A DNA stretch of 64,000 nt from Nitrospirales bacterium (lineage in GTDB: Bacteria; Nitrospirota; Nitrospiria; Nitrospirales; UBA8639), in the NCBI GenBank assembly GCA_031315865.1, contig JALDRJ010000002.1, positions 3,136,001 through 3,200,000 on the forward strand, written 5' to 3'. Position numbers and translations under genes: made by a program. The notes below the pieces were generated by a model, which did not search any database, was not told the origin of the DNA, and worked only from the letters and a program-made list of their open reading frames with translations. Positions 18,615-26,832 of the stretch are shown here, piece after piece; the first letter of the stretch is position 1; each line of letters begins with the position of its first letter.

Positions 18615-18897
18615 GAATGGCCTCTCTTTCTACGACTTGCTTGAGACGGGGTTTTTCTATTGGTGAGCGAACCAAATCGACAGGGCACCCAAGAATTTCT
18701 TCAAGGCGGTGTTGAATGCTAACTATGGCAAAACCGATACTAGCAGTGGGTTGGAACTCAGCGAGAAGGTCAACATCCGATGTGGAAGCTTTGTCACCTC
18801 TAGCTACCGATCCAAATAGATAGAGATGGGAAATACCTAGGGATTCTAGTTCAGGTTTGTGGCTATTGAGTCGAGCAATGACATCCTCGCGGACCAT
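18604..18897 (-). CDS. mntA: MntA-type nucleotidyltransferase antitoxin
   Basis: A 97-residue protein starting at ATG 18897; a longer in-frame start at 19011 would run into the divergent regulator gene and adds no conserved sequence. It carries the minimal nucleotidyltransferase signature GSVARGDKASTSDVDLL (Gly-Ser, Arg-Gly-Asp and Ser-Asp-x-Asp catalytic residues) and an N-terminal LNSHKPELESLGISHLYLFG. MntA AMP-ylates the HepT toxin. The gene overlaps the hepT frame by 11 bp, the normal operon arrangement. It sits between two paralogous regulator genes, divergent from copy 2 with only about 30 bp between start codons. Confidence 0.83.
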   Translation of the reverse strand: MVREDVIARLNSHKPELESLGISHLYLFGSVARGDKASTSDVDLLAEFQPTASIGFAIVSIQHRLEEILGCPVDLVRSPIEKPRLKQVVEREAILAF

Positions 18898-18927
18898 AGT
18901 AAGAATTATAACGATGTATTCTAAAAA

Positions 18928-19468
18928 GTGAAACCAAAGCCACTCCTTCCCATCAAGCTCACGATTCCCACGCTGCCACGTGTGGTGGCCCGCGAGCGAC
19001 TGTTTTATCACTTAGACGATGCGCAACATCGGTCAGTCATTTGGATCACGGGACCTCCAGGATCTGGAAAGACCACACTCGCTGCGAGTTACCTCAACCA
19101 GCAGAAACGTAAAGCCCTCTGGTACCAACTCGATGCCGGCGACCAGGACCCCGCTGTCTGGTTTGGGTTCTTGCGCCAAGGGTTTTCTCGACTGGCTCCA
19201 CGAAGCAAACGCCCCCCCCGGCGTTGACTCCGGAATACTTTGCCAACCTCCCAGTATTTGCCCAACATTTTTTCGAGCAGTTCTACCGTAAACTCAAGAC
19301 GCCGTTTCTCCTGGTCTTCGATAATTATCATGAACTGCCCCTGGACAGTTCACTCCATACGCTCGTGCTCAAAGCGATTGAGGGAATGCCTGCCCACGGC
19401 ACGATGCTGATCATGAGCCGAAATGTCCCGCCACCCATGCTGGCCCGGGTGCAAGTGGAACAACGCAT
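18928..19468 (+). pseudogene. STAND/BTAD regulator copy 2, 5' part (frameshifted and cut by a transposon)
   Basis: From GTG 18928 the product starts MKPKPLLPIKLTIPTLPRVV and has Walker A GPPGSGKTT, like copy 1 at 15090. At 19212-19219 it has C8 where copy 1 has C9, so the frame ends at 19227. One frame over, the family sequence resumes (TPEYFANLPVFAQHFFEQFY ... LVFDNYHELPLDSSLHTLV) up to 19468, where the Tn3-type element begins. Removing the transposon and restoring one C gives a continuous reading frame of about 1023 codons ending at 29400. The first 180 bp differ from copy 1, then the two become almost identical from about 19108. Confidence 0.85.
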
Positions 19469-19501
19469 GAGGGTCGGCCGGGATTCTGACGAAATTGGCC
19501 A
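19469..19501 (+). repeat. Left terminal inverted repeat of the Tn3-family element
   Basis: Starts GAGGGTCGGCCGGGATTCTG and continues to TTGGCCA. It matches the reverse complement of 26834-26866 at 30 of 33 positions by my alignment. Confidence 0.85.
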
Positions 19502-19503
19502 GA

Positions 19504-19537
19504 ATAGATTCCCCCGGCTAAAGCCGGGGGAATCTAT
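19504..19537. other. 15-bp perfect hairpin just inside the transposon
   Basis: Positions 19504-19518 and 19523-19537 are reverse complements around a TAAA loop (CCCCCGGC / GCCGGGGG in the middle). No T-run follows, so it is not a standard intrinsic terminator, although it could block read-through from the regulator. A second smaller hairpin (CACGGG / CCCGTG) follows at about 19567-19589. The pair resembles sub-terminal hairpins of IS200/IS605-type ends, but no transposase gene of that family is visible here. Confidence 0.5.
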
Positions 19538-19601
19538 AGAACGACCTTTTAATGGGGGCAGGAGCCACGGGCGCTTAATACTCCCGTGTGACGCCGGATA
19601 A

Positions 19602-19956
19602 TGAAAAACGTTTTAGGTAGATGATGAGTGATACAAGACACAGCCCAAGCAGGACCGGGGCATGTATTCCACTCTTACCTACTGCCCCGGTCCTGCTTGG
19701 ACTGGAAAATGAAGAGCGGACATCATACTCTCTTGACTTTGACTCAATTAGAGAAAAGTCCATATAACCCAATACGCGTAGCACCCTTTTTTGAACAATT
19801 TTTCCCGTGATTCATAAACGATCGTTTGTGAATAAGCTGCATTCAAGTTATATGTCGTTTCAACCGATAACGGACAAAACCATTCCCTATAGTGGACCCC
19901 AAACTCCGTTCACAAAATTCAGTCATCGCAATTAACCTTTTAAAAAATGAGAGTTT
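19602..19956. other. Non-coding stretch with an 18-bp inverted repeat
   Basis: No convincing gene in about 355 bp. It holds a perfect inverted repeat, CCAAGCAGGACCGGGGCA at 19645-19662 and its complement at 19683-19700, around a 20-nt loop. The rest (19701-19956) is AT-richer and probably contains the promoter of the DUF1566 gene at 19957. The inverted repeat could be a recombination site, a remnant of short-element ends, or an RNA hairpin. Confidence 0.45.
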
Positions 19957-20475
19957 ATGCGACGATCATGCTTGTTTTTTATTTTTGGGCTAGCGGTACT
20001 ATGGACACTGCCTACGTTTTCTCTCGCAGGCACACTTGATCCGCCAATGTCAGGGACATTATCTGATACTCAACGATTTGTCGTGGTGATGGATGGAATG
20101 GGTGTGCTAGACAACGAAACGGGATTAACATGGCAACTATCGCCAATTACGACAACAAAAAACTGGTCGGAAGCTCGAGTTCAATGCATTGTCAACACTG
20201 CCATTTCCAATCGAAGAGGATGGCGTTTACCAGCAATCAACGAACTTTCAAGTTTGCTGGATACGGCAAATACGAATCCAGCCCTTCCAACGGGTCATCC
20301 TTTTACCAATATCGTCAACGGCATTTATTGGTCTATAAGCACCAATCCAGATAATCCGGCTGAGGCTTGGTGGGCAAACCTCGGTACTGGGGCTGTATTA
20401 CTCAGTCACAAATGGAATAACCAGTACCACACCATTTGTGTGAGAGGTGGGTCACCAGGACCAGTTGATTATTAG
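19957..20475 (+). CDS. Secreted DUF1566 (Lcl C-terminal domain) protein
   Basis: A 172-residue protein with a signal peptide (residues 1-24, ending FSLAGT). It has the DUF1566/Lcl_C pattern: NETGLTWQLSP, NRRGWRLPAINELSSLLD and IYWSIST, with conserved Trp and Cys residues near the end (HTICVRGG). The domain occurs in surface or exported proteins, often in several copies; here there is one, so this is a minimal member. It is cargo of the Tn3-type transposon and is followed by a strong terminator at 20556-20595. Its role is unknown. Confidence 0.78.
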   Translation: MRRSCLFFIFGLAVLWTLPTFSLAGTLDPPMSGTLSDTQRFVVVMDGMGVLDNETGLTWQLSPITTTKNWSEARVQCIVNTAISNRRGWRLPAINELSSLLDTANTNPALPTGHPFTNIVNGIYWSISTNPDNPAEAWWANLGTGAVLLSHKWNNQYHTICVRGGSPGPVDY

Positions 20476-20555
20476 GCTTAGTTGCTAAGCAATAATGGAG
20501 TGCGAAGAACGCTAAGTTTTTCAAAAGAAGAACTTTGAGACTATCCAAACTTTAG

Positions 20556-20595
20556 AGAAAGAGCCTCTGGTCTATGTGGCCCAGGGGCTCTTTCT
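20556..20595 (+). terminator. Intrinsic terminator after the DUF1566 gene
   Basis: AGAAAGAGCCTCTGG (20556-20570) pairs with CCAGGGGCTCTTTCT (20581-20595) with one internal mismatch/wobble. Because the stem ends in A/T runs on each side, it could work in both directions for the converging DUF1566 and methyltransferase genes. Confidence 0.7.
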
Positions 20596-20742
20596 TGTGT
20601 GCCGAGCCTGTTTAACAGCGTAAGCATGGAACTCGATTTGCCATCATTTGCGTAAATGCTTTTAGTCTCCAAATACCCTCTGCAGAAAAGAGAAGCAGAA
20701 GGTCTCAAATATCGTCCTACCCTGACCATACAATCGGACAAG

Positions 20743-21450
20743 CTATATTTCTCTCTGCTTCAGTTCAATGCCTACCGCTAAAAGGTAATGAGCCATTGGA
20801 TAGAATCCCGTATGAACAACTTCATCATTCATCGAAAATAGCAGACAGTGGTGAAAATAACTCGACATCAACTCATAAAGGGTTTCCGAGCTTTTGAGGT
20901 TGATATGTCCTTCAGCGGCAAAACGACTCGCATACCTACTTGCTGTTATATTTGGTGTTCCTAGGATACAAATAGAATGTTCAGACAGTGACGCAGAGAG
21001 ATTTTCCATAAATTTATTCTCGTGCAAGAAAGGGATATGCTCAATCACGTCTAGGGAGTATGCTGCATCAAATTGTTGATTCATTGTAGCTGCTGTCATA
21101 TCGTGAACGCTCAAAGTAATTCCACCTTGCTCTTCATCTTGAAGACGGTTCTTAGCATCTTCGAGCACAAGTGGTTCAAGATCGATCCCATGAATTTCTA
21201 ATACGGTTTGTTTGACAACTGATATCCCAAAAGCATCACCACAGCCAATTTCAAGCACCTTTTTCCTTCCAGACAAGATTTTTGCACAGAACTTATATCT
21301 GGCAAGAAGAAATCCTAGGTGACGTGGATCATCACGCCACATATGACTTGTCCAGGGACCCATTTGAACTGGCCCTCTAGAATGATATGAGTCAATTTGG
21401 AATTGATTTGCCGGTTCTTTTGTTTCTAATTGAACACTTTTCAAGGTCAT
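20743..21450 (-). CDS. Class I SAM-dependent methyltransferase
   Basis: A 235-residue protein whose ATG 21450 follows AAAGGAG. The Rossmann motif I is VLEIGCGDAFG (about residues 65-75), the acidic end of strand 2 is HGIDLEPL, and the post-I motif is YSLDVIEHIP, the pattern of Methyltransf_11/23 enzymes. The N-terminal part (MGPWTSHMWRDDPRHLGFLL) is typical of methyltransferases in glycan or lipid-modification clusters. It is transposon cargo. The downstream IS256 remnant lies upstream of its start on the same strand, and the promoter should sit in 21451-21560. Confidence 0.82.
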   Translation of the reverse strand: MTLKSVQLETKEPANQFQIDSYHSRGPVQMGPWTSHMWRDDPRHLGFLLARYKFCAKILSGRKKVLEIGCGDAFGISVVKQTVLEIHGIDLEPLVLEDAKNRLQDEEQGGITLSVHDMTAATMNQQFDAAYSLDVIEHIPFLHENKFMENLSASLSEHSICILGTPNITASRYASRFAAEGHINLKSSETLYELMSSYFHHCLLFSMNDEVVHTGFYPMAHYLLAVGIELKQREI

Positions 21451-21556
21451 TTGCTTCTCCTTTTATTTTTAGTAAGAAAAATCATTCTACCGCATAATCT
21501 GTTGTGAGAAGAAGGCATTAGCCAAGAACCGATGGTTCAGCTTTTTGAGAGCTATT

Positions 21557-22831
21557 GTCAAATCTAGTGTCTGAGATTGGTTACGCGGCGACGGGTTCCG
21601 TTGTCGTGACTTCTCTCCCATCCCTAAATTGAATGCCCTTACTCACTTGGACCAAGTGTCTAAACCCTCGTAGGCGTCGCCAAGTCTTCTCGGCACACCG
21701 TCCCAGCTTGAACATCATGTGTAACATCCCAGCCCGCGTCAGACAGCTTTTGGTTCGCTTGGTCCGGTGCCGAATGGTGCCAAAGGTCGATTCAATGGGA
21801 TTGGTCGTACGAAGACTTTGCCAGTGCGCCGCTGGAAATGCATAGTAAGGTGAGGAGTGCTTCGCGATCTTTCGCCAGACACATCGTGGCTTTCGGGTAC
21901 TTGGCTTCATAAGTCTGCAGAAAGACGTCAAAGGCTCGATTGGCCGTCCCTTGGGTCTCGGCCTGCCAAATCTCATGCAACGCTTGCTTCGCTTGGGGCT
22001 GCACACTCTTCGGCAACGCATTGAGGACATTGCGAGTCTTGTGGACCCAACAGCGCTGGTGCCGCGTGCTCGGATAGACTTCCTCTAACGCGCCCCAGAA
22101 TCCCATGGCGCCACCGCCAACAGCCGCTTCTCGCCTTGGCTCGTAACTCCGACCACCACTAACACACAGAGCCGATGCTGCTCAGCCCGGAGTCCACTGT
22201 AAAGGCCATCTGCCCAGATATACCCCCATTCCTCGTCATCGAGTTGCTGTTGGTGCCACGTCTGATACTCGGCCCCCCACGTCTGCTTGAGTCGTGCAAC
22301 CGTACTGGCAGACAGGCCCGTGGCTTCCGGACCGACTAAGGCTTCTAAAGCCGTCTGCATCTCCCCGGTTGAAATGCCTTTCAAAGAGAGCCAGGGAATC
22401 GCGGCTTCGAACGTGGCTGTTTTCCGCACATACGGTGGCACTAATGCTGAGCGAAACGTAACTGGGGAACCCTCTCGACTCCGTACCTTCGGGACTTGAA
22501 CCGGCACCGGCCCGAGGCTGCTTTGAATCGGCCGCTTCGGATGATGCCCATTGCCGACGACAATGGCTCGTCCCTGGGCATCCTGTTGCTCCGCATATTC
22601 AGCTAACAGTGTAGCCCGTTCCGCTTCCAACGCGTGGGCCAGCAGTTGTCGGGCTCCGGTCCGAAGTAACTCTGTTAACGTATCCCGATTCACTGGTGCT
22701 GCTGATGGTGTTTTGTTACCCTCTTGCATCGTGGCGTCTCTCCTTTCATGGTTGAGGTGTGGCTGTGTGGCAACACCCATTTCAACCCGAGACGCCGCGT
22801 CTTTTCAACTCATCCAAACACTACTTTCGAA
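21557..22831. mobile_element. Decayed IS256-family insertion sequence
   Basis: An IS256-type transposase reading frame (minus strand) is bounded by weakly matching ends. Reading inward, both contain TAGTGT(C/T)TG: 21565 on the plus strand and 22823 on the minus strand. The boundaries are approximate and a target duplication could not be settled by eye. The element is nested inside the Tn3-type transposon, so it arrived after or together with the cargo. Confidence 0.65.
21581..22780 (-). pseudogene. IS256 (mutator-type) transposase, broken into three frames
   Basis: The N-terminal part (22085-22780) reads normally to IWADGLYSGLR, which holds the first catalytic Asp, and to EKRLLAV, then shifts. 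The middle (about 21860-22106) reads GAMGFWGALEEVYPSTRHQR and CWVHKTRNVLNALPK in another frame. The C-terminus (21581-21860) reads FPAAHWQSLRTTNPIESTFG in a third. At the first break the segment that should hold the second catalytic Asp (normally GDGAxGFW) is missing, as if a deletion occurred between two LAV-coding repeats. The enzyme is therefore inactive. Confidence 0.82.
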
Positions 22832-23155
22832 TATAACTCGCTTTTTGATTTATAGATGTTCTATGCCGGTGAAGGACATAACATGGCTTTAAGGATAGTA
22901 TTGCACAGATTATTTTATTGTCCATTAAGAGCTAATAACGTTATTGATCAAAAACCTCCTCCCCCTTGGGGTTTAATTCTACAAATGTACGATATTGTCC
23001 GTTCTATGGCGTGACCTCTTCTTGCAAAGTAGTCGCGTTAGAGTTGGCAGGCTCGATCCACAACCTACTTTGAGTCGTTCTCTGTCCATCAGGATACTAA
23101 CATCAAACCGACAGCTCCTGCGCACAAGGGAGGCTAGCAACGACGATAGTTCACA
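22832..23155. other. Spacer between IS256 remnant and TnpA
   Basis: About 320 bp without a supported gene. It contains AT-rich sequence and a short CT-rich/GGGG palindromic patch (CCTCCCCCTTGGGG at about 22957). I see no promoter or repeat strong enough to name. Confidence 0.3.
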
Positions 23156-26125
23156 CTACCGAAGAAACGTCGCCCGTGAATTCATGGGGATAACTGCCCG
23201 CTCCAGATCCAACGAATAATCACCAAATCGGTTAATGTGGTGGGTGCGGTACGGAGCCAACCCCGCGACCGTTTCTGCTGTGAGTGGGTAGCCTTCCGCA
23301 CTCAACTCGCTCAAGACCTTGGTCATCGCATTGACGTTGTGGAGAATCACGAGGTTGGCCACTAAATGATTGTGCTTGATGATTTTGCGCTGCTCATACC
23401 GATCATTTTCAGCAATGACCCCTTCCCCACCAAAGAGTAACCACTGGGCGAACTGATTGAATTCTTCACTCTTGTTCGTGGCCGAATGTACCATTTGACG
23501 AATCTCAATATCACCGATATACGTGAGGAGAAATTCCGTACGCACGACTCGCCCAAGTTCTCGAAACGCAAAATAGAGTTTGTTTTTCCGACTCCGAGCT
23601 CCCAATCGGCGGAGTATGGCGGAGGGCGTAATTTTCCCGGCCTTGATGGAGCGCGCGATGCGAAACATATCTGGCAGATGCCGTTCGATCAAGGACCAGT
23701 CGATTGCTTCACTAAAAAGTACATCAATATGCGCGTACTGTGTGCCTCGGGCTGGTCGGTAGAACACCAGGTTTTTCGGTTTTCGAATTCTCGGCATGAG
23801 ATGAATGCCTAACAGATAGGCGAGCCCGAAGACAGGTGTACTTTGAGCATGGGTATCGCCGTGCACGGTATCTGGCTGAATATCCGATTCGTTCTTCATC
23901 AACCCGTCCAGAATGTAAATGGCTTCATACACCCCACACGGAATAAAATGACTAAACAGGGCAATGTACATATCGGAAACATGATAATAGCCAATCCCGC
24001 CGTATCCTCCGTAACGAATATGATATTCCGAGAGCAGGTTTTGCTCATACACGTTCCACTTCGTGCCGTCTGCTGACACGCCCTTGCCAGAACCCCAGGA
24101 CTTCGGTAAACGAAATTGATTATAGGCGTTGATCACACCTTCAATGGCTTTATCCAACCGTTCTTCAGTGACATGATAAAGATTCAGCTAGGCCACTTGC
24201 TTCCGACTCAGTTCTTTGACGGACCGCGCAGTTTGGACAGGGCCGAGATTACAGCCATAACAGAACAAGGTTGCGATGAAGCGTTTTCGCGGCTCATCAA
24301 GCTTGGAAGCAAAGCTGGTGATTGGTCCGAACTGCTGATGCAGATTCAACCAGCGTTCAGTCTCTGTCAACACATCAAGGATATTCTGTTCGGGCAGGCG
24401 TTCAGTGATCGTTTGGTCCAGCTTCTTCAGTGCTGCCGAGGGCGTGCGTGTTTCGGGTCTGCGGATAAGCAGTCCATCATCATCGATATCGACTGACTCG
24501 TTATCAGGAAATTGATGATCGATAGATGCGGCCGTGCTGGCGAATTGCTCATGAAGCTTCGCCACAAACAGCTCCGGGTCTGACGGCAGATCCAACAAGA
24601 CACTGTACTCACCAATTTGTTCGTGGTAGTCGGACCAATCGAGCAGTTGTACACGGTAATCGCTGTATTCTTCGCTGTGGTTAATGAACAGGTCGCCAGT
24701 TTTTAATTCTATTGATACTTGGGAGAGGACACACAATTCAAAATATTTGCGATTGACCTCGACAATGGGCAGGGCCGTATTGGTACTGCCGGTCACGAGC
24801 TTGCGCCACTTCTCTGATAGCCAGTGCAGCGACAGATTCTCTGGTAACGGCAGCGTCGGTTTGCGACTGTGACGATGATGAAGCACCAATTGACAGGTCT
24901 GCACAATGGACCGGTCATTCGATGATGATTCCACATTCATCAACGTTAACGCATTGAGGAGCAACGAACGCTGAGCCTGGTACGAACCCAACATAAAGGG
25001 AAGGTAGTTGCCGCCGGCATATGCCATATGTTGATCACACTCGGCCACTAAATTCTCTGGGCTGTCCGCCAAGGCTCGACTGATGCCTGCCAGACGGTCA
25101 CTATCGGATGACTCTGCGTTATACGCACACAGCACATTCCGAAACTGATCAATAAGATGATCCACTTTCGTGGCACGTTGCACATGGTACTGCTCCAGCC
25201 GTTGCCGAGCATTGTTGTGCAGGACAGCCATCTTTCGAGTCACAATCGTCACTACATCATCCATCGCGTGACGCAGCTGTGAATGAAAGAGCATCACCAT
25301 CAGCGCATACCGTTTTTTTGGTTTCATCCTTTTCAAACTGGCGGCATCATAAGAGCGAGCTTCCCAGTTGAACTGTCGCCATTTCGCCGCGGGGATAGCA
25401 CAAACATCGTGCAACCTCTCCACCCATCGATTTAACCAGATCAGTTGCTCAAGACAGCCTTGCATCTCTTTGTTGGTGGGTTTTTTCGGTTCCCGTTTCA
25501 ACCGTTGCCAGCTACTTTCGGAGGCATCTGATTTCACGATGAGGAGCTGGTCCAGATGACTCTTTGTCTCAGTAGGTAACTGACGGGCTATGGTATCGTA
25601 GATAATGGTGTTGGTCTGGGCACGTGCGTGCCTTGCAGCTCGCTGTAATGTCGTGAATCCAGGTAATTCATAGCGACAGCGCACCAGTTCTTCGATCACC
25701 ACATTGATAATGTCGGCCAGTTCCTGTCGTGTCTGTGCCGCCGCTGTGGCCGTTTGCGTCACGAACTCAGCACCGCCAGCATCAAAGGCTTTAAGCGCGA
25801 GCCGCGCTCGAACCACACTCCGTAATCGGTGACGAGCCCCAGATCGCTCAAGTTTTCGGAGTTGGGCCTTACTGACGCTCAACATGTGTGCATGCTTCGC
25901 AATGTGGGAGTGGATCATGGCCGGGACATCAGCACACTTGACGAAATAGCCTAGCCGTGGAACAGTCACCAACAGTATGAGCAACGCGAATTGTTCAGCT
26001 GGAGTTTTGCTATGCTCTCGGGCGAACTCCAGGGTCTCACCCGATGGCGTGTAGATTTCGTCTAGCTCAGTAGCCGTCAGATCCGATTTGAATCGAGGGT
26101 AGGCGGTTTCGTGCTTGGCGCTCAT
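23156..26125 (-). pseudogene. tnpA: Tn3-family transposase TnpA with an in-frame amber codon
   Basis: Read through one TAG, the frame gives 989 residues, the normal size for Tn3 transposases. The N-terminal part (from 26125) starts YPRFKSDLTATELDEIYTPS, a DUF4158-like DNA-binding region. The C-terminal part has VSADGTKWNVYEQN (first catalytic Asp) and VHGDTHAQSTPVFGLAYLLG (second Asp). The TAG at 24188-24190 lies in LSRKQVA-stop-LNLYHVTEE, where relatives usually have Trp (TGG), so a single G-to-A change explains it. Reinitiation at TTG 24157 would give a 333-residue catalytic fragment. Function is probably lost unless the stop is suppressed. Confidence 0.88.
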
Positions 26126-26252
26126 ACGAATGTGTGTATGGCACTGTCCCGTTTATGACTCTAAATGGGAGAGCATAATACACGAGCACCTGAAAAAATG
26201 GGCTATTGAGAGGCTTCAGTTTTGTGTCACCAATGATCGAAAATGGGACAGT
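26126..26252. promoter_or_regulatory. Candidate resolution/promoter region between TnpA and the recombinase
   Basis: The 107 bp between the divergent tnpA and recombinase starts holds ACTGTCCC at 26143-26150 and its complement GGGACAGT at 26245-26252, about 95 bp apart, the second lying just inside the recombinase frame. In Tn3 relatives with tyrosine recombinases, the resolution site and promoters sit in this position. Assignment is by location and the inverted pair only. Confidence 0.35.
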
Positions 26253-26817
26253 CACGCGCAAACCCTACCCCGATTGTCGGCCACGGGAGTGTTTGACGGA
26301 GCGAGAAGTCACCGAACTAATGGCTGTGGCGCGGAAGCGTGGTCGATATAGGCAGCGTGATACCACCATGATTTTGCTGGCTTATCGGCATGGATTACGA
26401 GCCTCCGAACTGTGCGCCTTACGCTGGGATCAAGTCAGTCTTGAGCAAGGGCTCCTTCATATTCATCGTGTCAAACAGGGTGTCCCGAGCGTACATCCGC
26501 TCCGTGGACCAGAGCTACGCGCCCTGCGGAAGTTGCAAAGTGAATCGGCGAAGTCGCCGTATCTCTTTGTGACCGAGCGTGGCGGCCCCATGACCACATC
26601 TGGGTTTCGAAAGCTGATCGCGCGAATTGGGGCACTCTCAACAATGAGTTTTCCCGTTCACCCACATATGCTGCGTCACGCGTGTGGCTATAAGCTGGCC
26701 AATGATGGTCATGACACACAAGCTATTCAACATTATTTGGGTCACAAGAACATTCAACACACCGTCAAATATACGGAATTATCGGCTGAACGGTTCACCT
26801 CATTCTGGCGAGACTAA
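26233..26817 (+). CDS. Short tyrosine recombinase (FimB-like size)
   Basis: A 194-residue protein from ATG 26233 (an earlier in-frame start at 26206 exists). It consists of the catalytic domain alone. Catalytic residues are visible: Arg in HGLRASELCALRW, His-x-x-Arg in HPHMLRHACGYKLA, His in YLGHKNIQHT and the nucleophile Tyr in TVKYTELS. It lacks the usual N-terminal core-binding domain, so it resembles FimB/FimE-type recombinases often found with Tn3-family transposases. It probably resolves cointegrates. The stop is 16 bp from the right inverted repeat. Confidence 0.85.
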   Translation: MIENGTVTRKPYPDCRPRECLTEREVTELMAVARKRGRYRQRDTTMILLAYRHGLRASELCALRWDQVSLEQGLLHIHRVKQGVPSVHPLRGPELRALRKLQSESAKSPYLFVTERGGPMTTSGFRKLIARIGALSTMSFPVHPHMLRHACGYKLANDGHDTQAIQHYLGHKNIQHTVKYTELSAERFTSFWRD

Positions 26818-26832
26818 GTCTGAGGCCTCGGT

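Noticed and set aside
18519-24190. Stop-codon recoding (TGA in hepT, TAG in tnpA)
   Set aside because: Two different stops are involved, both are used as normal terminators elsewhere in the window (e.g. tnpA-neighbour and proC-region genes), and both genes belong to dispensable elements, so simple decay or sequencing error is more likely.
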